Assembly (NCBI GenBank): GCA_009777725.1
Contig: WRLG01000029.1
Location: forward strand, 1 to 34,434
Direction: 5' to 3'
Length of the DNA: 34,434 bases
Source: Oscillospiraceae bacterium
GTDB lineage: Bacteria; Bacillota; Clostridia; Oscillospirales; Ruminococcaceae
The position numbers and the translations under genes are program-made. Below the pieces are notes generated by a model. It did not search any database. It worked only from the letters and a program-made list of their open reading frames with translations, and had not been told where the DNA came from. The stretch's first letter is position 1. The number at the start of each line of letters is the position of its first letter. Of the stretch, positions 27,871 to 34,434 are shown one piece after another.

Positions 27871-29052
27871 TTAGGAAAGCAACGTGCGGTCTGCCGCAGG
27901 GGGTGTTCTCGGGCTAATTTCGCTTATATTTCTATAGTACCAGTCGATTTCCAGCGCGATTTCGGCATCGGACAGTGTTGAGCCGGCAGTTCCGATGACG
28001 CGCCCGTCATTTGTTTCCATTTCGCCTCCAAAAATTTTGAAGCCCTCGTTTAATATGCGGTTTTTTGCGGCGTTTACCGCCTCTTCGGTTTCCGGGGCGG
28101 CAAGTGAATTTTTTATCGGAGCCAAGCCGACCAAACCATCCTCCAGTCCGCCGTAATAAGGCGCGGTAGATAAGTTGCCATCGATTATGCTTTGGATAAA
28201 GGAAGTGTAAAACACATCCCAGTACCAAACCGCAGAGGTCAGCACGGTATCGGACACGTTCAAGCTCATATCGGTGTTGTAGCCGATTCCCAATGCTCCT
28301 GCTTCCTTCGCCGCCCTCTGCGGCTCGTAGGTATCGCTGTGCTGTGCAATAACATCGCACCCGGAAACAAGAAGCCTTTGGGCAGCAACGCGTTCTCCGG
28401 CAGGGTCGTACCAGCTGTGCGTGACCGCAACATAAACCTCGGCTTCGGGATTAACGCTTTCGACCCCCATTGCAAACGCATTGAGCCCGCCCGTAACTTC
28501 GCTGTTAGTCTTGCCGTGAGCCGCCACATAGCCTATTTTCCCTGTTTGGGTATTCAGCCCTGCGGCAATGCCGCTTAAATAGCGCGCCTGATATATCCGC
28601 CCGAAGTAGTTGGTAAAATTAGTATCGTTGCTTTTGAACCCGGAGGCGTGTGCGAATATGACATTCGGAAATTCTTCGGCTAATTTAGCGCAAGCCTCCA
28701 TATGCCCCCAGCTGGTGGCTATTATAATATTAGAGCCGTTGGCAATTTCGCCTCTCATGACATGCTCAACTTTGCCGTCCTCCGCATCGTTCACATTGAA
28801 GCACGGCGTGACCTGCTCATCGCTCAGCCCAATCAGCCGCTGGGCTTCCGCCAAACCTTGCTCGTGTGCCAGAGAATACCCTACCCCGCTTCCGTCTACA
28901 TAAATAATGCTGATTTTAACATTTTCTTTAGCCATAGGCTCGCCTATGCTCCAGCCCGCGGAAGTATCCTTTCGGCAACCCGATGCAAAAACTATAAGAA
29001 AAAGCGCGACAGCTAAAGCTGCAACAAGCCTGCTTTTTATTTTAAAGCACAT
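27871..29052 (-). CDS. BMP-family (PnrA/Med-like) substrate-binding lipoprotein
   Basis: This 393-residue lipoprotein has lipobox ASGC (C26). The mature part matches the basic membrane protein (BMP) family of periplasmic-binding-like folds: VKISIIYVDGSGVGYSLAHEQG, ANGSNIIIATSWGH, FAHASGFKSNDTNFTNYFGRIYQ, KIGYVAAHG, then GCDVIAQHSDTYEPQRAA. Characterised members bind purine nucleosides for ABC import, but no ABC permease or ATPase is nearby. It lies 36 nt after the S-component-like gene and 36 nt before the dCache kinase. A role as ligand receptor for that kinase is a reasonable inference. GGAG lies 6 nt before ATG 29052. Confidence 0.92.
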   Translation of the reverse strand: MCFKIKSRLVAALAVALFLIVFASGCRKDTSAGWSIGEPMAKENVKISIIYVDGSGVGYSLAHEQGLAEAQRLIGLSDEQVTPCFNVNDAEDGKVEHVMRGEIANGSNIIIATSWGHMEACAKLAEEFPNVIFAHASGFKSNDTNFTNYFGRIYQARYLSGIAAGLNTQTGKIGYVAAHGKTNSEVTGGLNAFAMGVESVNPEAEVYVAVTHSWYDPAGERVAAQRLLVSGCDVIAQHSDTYEPQRAAKEAGALGIGYNTDMSLNVSDTVLTSAVWYWDVFYTSFIQSIIDGNLSTAPYYGGLEDGLVGLAPIKNSLAAPETEEAVNAAKNRILNEGFKIFGGEMETNDGRVIGTAGSTLSDAEIALEIDWYYRNISEISPRTPPAADRTLLS

Positions 29053-29088
29053 AATATACTCCGTTCTGCCGCTTTTATAGTTGAACGA

Positions 29089-29583
29089 CTAATTAAGCAA
29101 CATTTTTTTTAATTTTATTTTATCAAGCATAGCGGCTGTTAAAATGAATAGTACAGCACTTCCGACTGCTTGAATCATATCCCCGATTAGCGCGATATGC
29201 GCGCCCCCGCTTCCGAAAATCAATAAATTAGCGAAAAAGTACCCTAAAACATTAATAAACCCGGCGGGCAAAACCATCAGAGTGTTCCACTTTGTTAAAA
29301 CCGTATCGCCGCTTGATTCATAGGGCAATGTAATAAGTGCTTTTATAATCAGCGTAGGGACAATAAAAACGGCATAGCCGCCGAGCGCGTCCGACAAAGC
29401 CCCCCCCAGCCCTGCGGCTATAATCGCATATCTGGTAGGCAGTATGCAAGCCGCGAGGTATATCATGCTGTCACCCATATGAACATACCCGTTCCCTACG
29501 GGAATTTTTACGAAAAATGTAAGCGCGGCAGTCATCGCCGCAAACAAAGCCGCTGTAAGCAGCTGCCTTAAATTTTTATCCAT
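29089..29583 (-). CDS. ECF transporter S-component-like membrane protein
   Basis: This 164-residue integral membrane protein has five or six helices. The features NGYVHMGDSMIYLAACILP and AAGLGGALSDALGGYAVFIVPTLIIKAL are typical of substrate-binding (S) subunits of energy-coupling-factor vitamin transporters. ECF A and T subunits are not in the window, as is normal for group II systems that share one module. The substrate is not clear; a pyrimidine or pyridoxine-type vitamin precursor is possible by family resemblance only. It opens the operon with the BMP lipoprotein and dCache kinase, under a consensus promoter at 29620-29648. AAAGGA lies 11 nt before ATG 29583. Confidence 0.82.
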   Translation of the reverse strand: MDKNLRQLLTAALFAAMTAALTFFVKIPVGNGYVHMGDSMIYLAACILPTRYAIIAAGLGGALSDALGGYAVFIVPTLIIKALITLPYESSGDTVLTKWNTLMVLPAGFINVLGYFFANLLIFGSGGAHIALIGDMIQAVGSAVLFILTAAMLDKIKLKKMLLN

Positions 29584-29619
29584 CGGAGTATTCGTCCTTT
29601 CGTTTATTGGTTATACGTA

Positions 29620-29648
29620 ATTATATACTGTTTTGGGCGGATTGTCAA
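29620..29648 (-). promoter_or_regulatory. Consensus sigma-A promoter of the S-component/BMP/kinase operon
   Basis: The minus strand reads TTGACA (29648-29643), a 17-nt spacer and TATAAT (29625-29620), both hexamers perfect. No riboswitch fold was recognised in the roughly 30-nt leader. Confidence 0.88.
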
Positions 29649-29687
29649 GCTTTAATTTTAAACTTAGGGCTTTGCAATTTACAATTT

Positions 29688-29718
29688 ACAGTTGACAATT
29701 ATTATCAATTGTTACTGT
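29688..29718. repeat. AT-rich hairpin over the DUF1599 gene stop codon
   Basis: ACAG/CTGT and TGACAATT/AATTGTTA form an imperfect 12-bp stem with one bulged T, overlapping the stop at 29705. It adjoins ACAATTTACA-type filler, and similar AATTGTAAA strings occur near 10405 and 33740. There is no T run, so it is a poor terminator. Confidence 0.35.
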
Positions 29719-30292
29719 ACTGCATTTTAATCAGCGCGAAAATGCTGTAATTAATAATATCAAAAAGCTGTTGGTCTACATCAAGGCTTTGGATATTATT
29801 ATTTTTTTGCTTTATAATATTTTTCATCCTAAGCACCTTTATTATAATCAAATCGGTAATTGAGCCGCTTGACATGTCCTGCCACGCATTGTTATAATCA
29901 TGGTTTTTGGCTTGGTAAAGCTCGTAGGCTTCCTTTACCGTAAGCTCATATAATTCCATGATTTTTTCATTTGTGCATTTGTTTAAAAGCTCTGTGTTTT
30001 CAATTATTTTTTCGGGCGGTTCTATCAGAGCCGTATTTTTTAGCCTGAATAAAAAAATAATCGCGTAATTTATAAGAGCAATATATTCAACCGCTATGGG
30101 CTCGGGGATTTTTGAGCCGCTTTCCTCAATGGTGCGGATTCTCTTTATTTTCATCCATAGCTGGTCTGTAAGCGAGCTCCAACGGTAAATCGCCCACGTT
30201 GCACCGTATTCCATATCCTTTACCTTGAATATATTTTTGCATTTTGAGATAATATCCATATATTCCCGTTCTATTTGAGCCGATGTCAGCAT
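29705..30292 (-). CDS. DUF1599 (nucleotide modification associated domain 1-like) protein
   Basis: This all-helical 195-residue protein contains two copies of the same half. The first is KDMEYGATWAIYRWSSLTDQL, then MKIKRI and YIALINYAIIFLFRL. The second is KNHDYNNAWQDMSSGSITDLI, then IKVLRM and LFDIINYSIFALIKM. The DYxxAW and INYxI patterns match DUF1599/Nmad1, a family proposed from comparative genomics to act in nucleotide metabolism or base modification; no activity can be read from sequence. It starts 30 nt after the rsmB stop with AAAGGA about 10 nt upstream, so it is probably co-transcribed with rsmB. Confidence 0.8.
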   Translation of the reverse strand: MLTSAQIEREYMDIISKCKNIFKVKDMEYGATWAIYRWSSLTDQLWMKIKRIRTIEESGSKIPEPIAVEYIALINYAIIFLFRLKNTALIEPPEKIIENTELLNKCTNEKIMELYELTVKEAYELYQAKNHDYNNAWQDMSSGSITDLIIIKVLRMKNIIKQKNNNIQSLDVDQQLFDIINYSIFALIKMQYSNN

Positions 30293-30322
30293 AAGTTTGA
30301 TTTCCTTTCATATTAGCAAAAT

Positions 30323-31675
30323 TTACCCATGGGATTGCAATTTTCTCCTAATCTTAGCTATAAAAAACCCCTCGCTCCCGAAATGCTGGGGGAAGATTGA
30401 GAGCTTGAAGCCGGATTGCTTGGCGGCGGGGGCGGGGAGGGTGATTCCTAAATCCTCAACACCCTCAAATTGCGGGTTTTCTTCTAAGAATCTGTCAATC
30501 ACATTGTCGTTTTCCCTTTTTAAAAGAGTGCAGGTTGAATAGACAAGCTCTCCGCCGATTTTTAAGTAATTCGCGGCGGTTGACAGTATTTCGCATTGAA
30601 TTTGCGGGAGCGGCTCTGTCTCGGATAATTCCTTATATTTAATCTCCGGCTTGCCGCCGATAGCCCCGAAGCCCGAGCAGGGGACATCGCATAAAATTTT
30701 ATCGAACGAGGGGAATTCAGAGTTAAACACCCGCGCATCGTTTACATATGCTTTAATATTTTTAAGGGAAAGCCTTTGCGCTCCGCTTTTAATGAGGTTA
30801 ACGCGCTTTGAGTTAATATCGCAGGAATATATAACACCTCTGTGAGCGGTGTTGCTTTCCGCCGTCATCTGCGCCATTGTAAAACTCTTGCCGCCGGGCG
30901 CGGCGCAAATATCAAGAACCGTTTCTCCCTTTTTCGGTGACAGGGCAGCACAGCAAAGCTGAGAGGATAAATCCTGAATGTGAAAAAGCCCCTCCTTAAA
31001 CAGCGGGTTGTTTTCAATATCCGCTAAACTGTCCGCGCTCAAGCAATTCTCGGCGGCAGGGTGAAGCTCGGCTTTTATCCCATTCTCGGCAAACTTAACA
31101 CAAAGCTCCGAAGCGGTTATTTTAACGCTGTTAGCTCGGATAAAGAGCCTGCGCCCGCCGAAGGATGATGAAAGCAGGTCAACGGCGTTTTCCTCGCCGT
31201 AATCCGCCGTGAGGGCTTTTAAGAGGGGGATGGGGCAGGAATATTCAACGCCCAAAGCCGCTTCCTTATCTTCGGGAACTTCATACCTCTTACCGCCGCG
31301 AATGAACCCCCTTAGCACGGCATTGACAAAGCCCGAAGCACTCCCCTTGCCCGCCTTTTTCGCAAGCAGAACCGATTCGTTAACCGCCGCGCTGTCCGGC
31401 ACGGAATCCATATACAAAAGCTGGTATAAGCCCATTCTCAGTATGGTAAGGATTTCGCGGTCAAGCTTTTGGGGGGGCTTTTTGCTGTGGAGGGATATTA
31501 TATAATCAAGGGTGAGCTTCCGCTCGGTAACGCCGCAAAAAAGCCGCGCCGTGAACGCTTTCTCCCCCGTCTTAAACGCCGTTCCCGACAGCGCGGCGTT
31601 TAAGGCAAGGTTTGAATAGGCTTTATTTTCCATCTTTAAAAGAAGCTCGTATGCCGCAAGGCGCGGGGTTTTCAT
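30323..31675 (-). CDS. rsmB: 16S rRNA (cytosine-967-C5)-methyltransferase RsmB
   Basis: The 450-residue protein starts at ATG 31675, which has AAGGGAG 7 nt upstream; an in-frame TTG at 31693 would overlap that site. Residues 1-130 form a NusB-like RNA-binding domain (PRLAAYELLLKM, then LDREILTILRMGLYQLLYMD and AAVNESV). The methyltransferase domain has the SAM motif LDICAAPGGKS (about 254-264), the active-site region CDVPCSGFG with C333, and the catalytic YSTCTL with C382. It methylates C967 of 16S rRNA in the cytoplasm. Length and motifs are normal. In many Clostridia rsmB lies with rlmN and prpC/prkC; here it is followed by the DUF1599-like gene instead. Confidence 0.96.
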   Translation of the reverse strand: MKTPRLAAYELLLKMENKAYSNLALNAALSGTAFKTGEKAFTARLFCGVTERKLTLDYIISLHSKKPPQKLDREILTILRMGLYQLLYMDSVPDSAAVNESVLLAKKAGKGSASGFVNAVLRGFIRGGKRYEVPEDKEAALGVEYSCPIPLLKALTADYGEENAVDLLSSSFGGRRLFIRANSVKITASELCVKFAENGIKAELHPAAENCLSADSLADIENNPLFKEGLFHIQDLSSQLCCAALSPKKGETVLDICAAPGGKSFTMAQMTAESNTAHRGVIYSCDINSKRVNLIKSGAQRLSLKNIKAYVNDARVFNSEFPSFDKILCDVPCSGFGAIGGKPEIKYKELSETEPLPQIQCEILSTAANYLKIGGELVYSTCTLLKRENDNVIDRFLEENPQFEGVEDLGITLPAPAAKQSGFKLSIFPQHFGSEGFFIAKIRRKLQSHG

Positions 31676-31751
31676 ATTTTTACTCCCTTGCAATAATTTT
31701 TACTCAACCACAAATATAGAGGTAAAGGTCTTTTCATTTTTTAATATATAT

Positions 31752-31780
31752 AGTATAACATATAATGGGGTGATTTGCAA
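31752..31780 (-). promoter_or_regulatory. Sigma-A promoter of rsmB
   Basis: The minus strand reads TTGCAA (31780-31775), a 17-nt spacer and TATACT (31757-31752), in the divergent rsmB-uvrC intergenic region. Confidence 0.7.
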
Positions 31781-31806
31781 TAGGGGTTTGGGATTATCTC
31801 ACGGCA

Positions 31807-31822
31807 AACTCACAGGTGAGTT
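31807..31822. promoter_or_regulatory. Short perfect palindrome upstream of uvrC
   Basis: AACTCAC-AG-GTGAGTT lies between the divergent rsmB and uvrC promoters, 26 bp upstream of the uvrC -35. It has operator-like symmetry but does not match a LexA box (GAAC...GTTC). It may be a binding site for an unknown regulator. Confidence 0.35.
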
Positions 31823-31848
31823 AATATTTAAAGTTAAGCAAGTAGTAT

Positions 31849-31877
31849 TTGACAAGCATTAAAATAAATGCTATTAT
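31849..31877 (+). promoter_or_regulatory. Sigma-A promoter of uvrC
   Basis: TTGACA (31849-31854), a 17-nt spacer and TATTAT (31872-31877), about 37 nt before the start codon. Confidence 0.82.
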
Positions 31878-31914
31878 ATATCAATAGAATAATCATCAAA
31901 CAGGAGCTATAAAA

Positions 31915-33738
31915 ATGAACGAACGGCTTTTATTTCTGCGCGAAAAAACACAAAACCTTACGGCAAGCCCGGGCGTTTATCGTATGAGGGATAGTGACGG
32001 CGGAATTATATATATCGGTAAGGCTAAGAATTTGAAGAACCGTGTTTCAAGCTATTTCAGAGAGAACCCCGACCACACGCCTAAAACTGCAAGAATGGTT
32101 CGCTATATATATGATTATGACTTTATAGTCACCGATACGGAATATGAGGCTCTTGTTTTGGAATGTTCGCTTATAAAGCAGCATAAGCCTAAATATAATA
32201 TCTTGTTAAAGGACGACAAAGGCAATCATTATATAAAAATCTCAAACGGCGAATACCCCGTGATTACGACGGAAAGCTCAAAGCAAGAGGGGGAAGGCAC
32301 TTTTCTGGGTCCGTTTACGGGCTCGTTTGCAACCAAGCAAGCAGTTAACGAAGCAAACAGAATATTTATGCTCCCGACCTGTAAAAAGAAATTTCCGCCG
32401 GATATAGGCAAAGAACGCCCCTGCCTTAATTTTCATATCAAGCAATGCGTAGGTGTTTGCGCGGGAGGCGTGTCAGCCGAGGAATACCGCAGGACGGCGG
32501 AGCAGGCGGCGGAGTATATAAAAAGCGGTGCGGCTTCTTCAATCGAAAGCCTTACCTGCTCTATGGAAAAAGCCGCCGAGGAGCTTGACTTTGAGCGCGC
32601 CGCGCGTATTCGCGACAGAATTGCCGCCATTGGGCGGGCAACGGGCGAGCAAAAAATGGTGTCTCAGGCTCTGTGTGATACCGATATAATTGCCTTATCA
32701 CAGAATGGCGAATTTGCTTGCGTAGCGGTTATAATGTACCGCAACGGTCGGCTTTTTGACAAGGGCGAGTATTTTCTCGGCGTGCTTGATTCGCCCGAAA
32801 AAATACTTGCTGATTTTATAATTCAGTATTACAGCACGGCTGAAATCCCGCGTGAAATTATTGTTGAAGAGGAATTGCCCGATAGAGAGATTATTGAAAA
32901 GCTCCTGCGCGAAAGGTGCGGTCACGCCGTTACGCTTGATACACGCAAAAGAGGAAAGGGTTTAAAACTTATACTTTTAGCCAAATCTAACGCCAGCGAA
33001 TATCTGGCTTTAAGGGTGGGCAGAACAGGCAGGGAGATTACCGCTCTGGAGGAGCTCGGCAAGCTTTTGGGGCTTCCCGCGCCTCCGCTTTACATCGAGG
33101 CTTACGATATATCCAATCTTGGGAGCAGTTCTATGGTTGCGGGGATGGTCGTTTTTGAAAACGGCAGACCGCTCAAAAAGGCGTATAAGAGGTTTTCCAT
33201 TAAAGAAACGGCGATTCAAAACGATGTCGCCTGTATGCGCGAGGTGCTTCGGCGCAGGTTTAACCATTTAAATGATGACAACAGCGGAGAAGGCTTCTCA
33301 CGAATGCCCGACCTTATTTTGCTTGACGGCGGCAAGGGACAGGTGAACGCGGTTCAAGCCGCATTGACCGAGCTTTCGGTCAATGTTCCGCTTTTCGGCA
33401 TGGTAAAGGATGGGAAGCACAGAACCAGGGCGATAACAACGGGCGGGCATGAAACAGCGTTCGCGAGCAACAAATCCGCATTCGCGTTAGTAACAAGAAT
33501 TCAAGACGAGGTTCACAGATTCGCACTATCCTACCATCACAGCAAGCATAAGAGCCGTTCATACTCCATGGAAATTACCAAGGCTAAAGGAATCGGAGAA
33601 AAAAAAGCACAGAAGCTGTTCGCGGCGTTTAAAACACGCGAGGAATTTAAAAAAGCATCACAAGAAGACATAGCCAAAATCGCAGGCGTTAACATGGAAA
33701 CAGCAAGGCAGGTTTATGAAATTGTGCGGGGTTTGTGA
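31915..33738 (+). CDS. uvrC: UvrABC system protein C (excinuclease subunit)
   Basis: This 607-residue nucleotide-excision repair nuclease has full family length. The N-terminal GIY-YIG nuclease (3-prime cut) lies at about 15-95: SPGVYRMRDSDGGIIYIGKAKNLKNRV. A UvrB-binding UVR domain lies at about 200-235 (SMEKAAEELDFERAARIRDRI). The RNase H-like 5-prime nuclease follows at about 385-535 (EAYDISNLGSSSMVAGMVVFEN, then LILLDGGKGQVNA), and helix-hairpin-helix motifs close the protein (AKGIGEKKAQKLF, IAKIAGVNMETARQVYE). AGGAGC precedes ATG 31915. No LexA box was seen at the promoter. No clear terminator follows before the next promoter at 33754. Confidence 0.97.
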   Translation: MNERLLFLREKTQNLTASPGVYRMRDSDGGIIYIGKAKNLKNRVSSYFRENPDHTPKTARMVRYIYDYDFIVTDTEYEALVLECSLIKQHKPKYNILLKDDKGNHYIKISNGEYPVITTESSKQEGEGTFLGPFTGSFATKQAVNEANRIFMLPTCKKKFPPDIGKERPCLNFHIKQCVGVCAGGVSAEEYRRTAEQAAEYIKSGAASSIESLTCSMEKAAEELDFERAARIRDRIAAIGRATGEQKMVSQALCDTDIIALSQNGEFACVAVIMYRNGRLFDKGEYFLGVLDSPEKILADFIIQYYSTAEIPREIIVEEELPDREIIEKLLRERCGHAVTLDTRKRGKGLKLILLAKSNASEYLALRVGRTGREITALEELGKLLGLPAPPLYIEAYDISNLGSSSMVAGMVVFENGRPLKKAYKRFSIKETAIQNDVACMREVLRRRFNHLNDDNSGEGFSRMPDLILLDGGKGQVNAVQAALTELSVNVPLFGMVKDGKHRTRAITTGGHETAFASNKSAFALVTRIQDEVHRFALSYHHSKHKSRSYSMEITKAKGIGEKKAQKLFAAFKTREEFKKASQEDIAKIAGVNMETARQVYEIVRGL

Positions 33739-33753
33739 GTTGTAAATTGTTCA

Positions 33754-33782
33754 TTGACAAACCCGCCCAAACATGCTATAAT
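33754..33782 (+). promoter_or_regulatory. Consensus sigma-A promoter of the Rpn-family gene
   Basis: TTGACA (33754-33759), a 17-nt spacer and TATAAT (33777-33782), both hexamers perfect, starting 16 bp after the uvrC stop. Confidence 0.88.
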
Positions 33783-33817
33783 AAACAAATACAAAACAAA
33801 ACCAAGGAGCGTTAAAA

Positions 33818-34434
33818 ATGGTAACTGAAACATTTCTAATATCAGTAAAAAACGACATCGGATTTAGGCTTTTCTTCGCTGACGAGCGGAATATTGAGTT
33901 TTTACAAGGGCTGTTAAAGTCAATTCTAAAATTGGACGAGGGCGAATACGAGGTGATTGAAATCCTCGACCCGCATTTGCTCCGCGAATTTCACGGGGAT
34001 AAATTGGGCATTGTCGATGTAAAGGTAAAAACCAAAACAGGGAAAATTATCCATATAGAAATCCAACTCAAAGTCCGCCCGGGTATGGAAGAGCGCATTA
34101 TTTATTATGACGCTAAACTAATCACAGAGCAAATCGGAAGCAGTGATAAGTACAAAGACCTAAAACGAGTAATCAGCATTATAATCACCGAAGAAACCCT
34201 TATAAAGGCAAGCCCGCTTTATCATCATCGCTTCACCTTTTTTGACCCGAACGCAAACATTGAGCTATCTGACCTCATCGAAATTCATACTCTTGAACTT
34301 AACAAGTTGCCGGATAATTTTGACGGCACGGAATTATGCGACTGGGCGAAATTTATCGCCGCTAAAAGCGAGGAGGAATTGGAAATGGTAGCAAGCAGGA
34401 ATACGCAAATTAGTAAGGCTGTAGTCAAGCTCCG
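33818..34434 (+). CDS. Rpn-family PD-(D/E)XK nuclease / putative transposase, 3-prime end outside window
   Basis: This reading frame is open for 205 codons from ATG 33818 to the window edge, with AAGGAG 8 nt upstream. The start MVTETFLISVKNDIGFRLFF and the nuclease core match the Rpn (recombination-promoting nuclease) / PD-(D/E)XK family transposase group: GIVDVKVKTKTGK followed by IHIEIQL gives the D...E-x-Q/K active site. Such proteins cut DNA and promote RecA-independent recombination in E. coli; in gut Clostridia they occur in many copies. The C-terminus, usually helical and variable, is missing only because the window ends. No terminal repeats were seen on this side. Confidence 0.88.
   Translation, partial: MVTETFLISVKNDIGFRLFFADERNIEFLQGLLKSILKLDEGEYEVIEILDPHLLREFHGDKLGIVDVKVKTKTGKIIHIEIQLKVRPGMEERIIYYDAKLITEQIGSSDKYKDLKRVISIIITEETLIKASPLYHHRFTFFDPNANIELSDLIEIHTLELNKLPDNFDGTELCDWAKFIAAKSEEELEMVASRNTQISKAVVKL

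Noticed and set aside
29584-29619. Vitamin riboswitch before the S-component gene
   Set aside because: The leader is about 30 nt, too short for TPP, FMN or similar riboswitches, and contains none of their conserved cores.
31807-31822. LexA/SOS box at uvrC
   Set aside because: The palindrome AACTCAC-AG-GTGAGTT does not match the Gram-positive SOS box and lies upstream of the -35.

Overview
The window looks like a chromosomal segment of a spore-forming, low-to-moderate-GC Clostridia bacterium (Bacillota), probably an uncultured gut- or rumen-type Oscillospirales relative. The reasons are the spoIIGA-sigE pair for mother-cell sporulation, strong AGGAGG ribosome binding sites, many near-consensus sigma-A promoters with 17-bp spacers, TTG starts, lipoprotein signal peptides, and an Rpn-type PD-(D/E)XK gene. 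The family-level placement is inference.

Layout. Positions 1-355 hold only palindromic REP-like repeats. Positions 356-4057 (minus strand) carry a secreted repeat protein, a two-gene unit (87-aa unknown plus a retropepsin-like protein) and a secreted PPC/Ig-like protein. An XRE regulator with an inverted repeat around its ribosome binding site and a tRNA-Arg(ACG) with promoter and terminator follow. Positions 4885-14365 (minus) form a four-gene phosphorelay operon: a lipoprotein-type hybrid kinase with two solute-binding domains, a second hybrid kinase (REC-PAS-PAS-kinase-REC-HPt-HPt), a REC-REC protein, and a REC-HD-GYP protein predicted to break down c-di-GMP. Positions 14428-15287 carry a hisA of the eukaryotic (HIS6-like) type and a 27-codon ORF overlapping its stop codon.

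Positions 15376-18710 are the most unusual part. A 132-aa gene of unknown function is bracketed by imperfect inverted repeats of about 39 bp, with promoters pointing inward from both sides. Its main promoter shares a 76-bp upstream element, built on tandem 20-bp repeats, with the promoter of the next gene, a 759-aa lipoprotein that fuses a large N-terminal region to a solute-binding domain. Positions 18830-20407 are spoIIGA-sigE.

Positions 20661-25110 (plus) are a second phosphorelay unit: a REC protein with a repetitive tail and a hybrid kinase paralogous to the first one. It runs tail-to-tail, with a 30-bp overlap, into a third unit (minus, 29583 to 25081): an ECF S-component-like membrane protein, a BMP-family lipoprotein and a dCache hybrid kinase. 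The right end has DUF1599-like and rsmB genes (minus), then uvrC and a truncated Rpn-family gene (plus).

Working together: four hybrid kinases and three REC-bearing partners lie within about 25 kb. All four kinases end in HPt domains followed by a similar helical tail. The only recognisable enzymatic output is HD-GYP, and no DNA-binding response regulator is present. The likely theme is ligand sensing by lipoprotein-type binding domains feeding a phosphorelay that controls c-di-GMP and possibly sporulation or motility; this functional link is inference.
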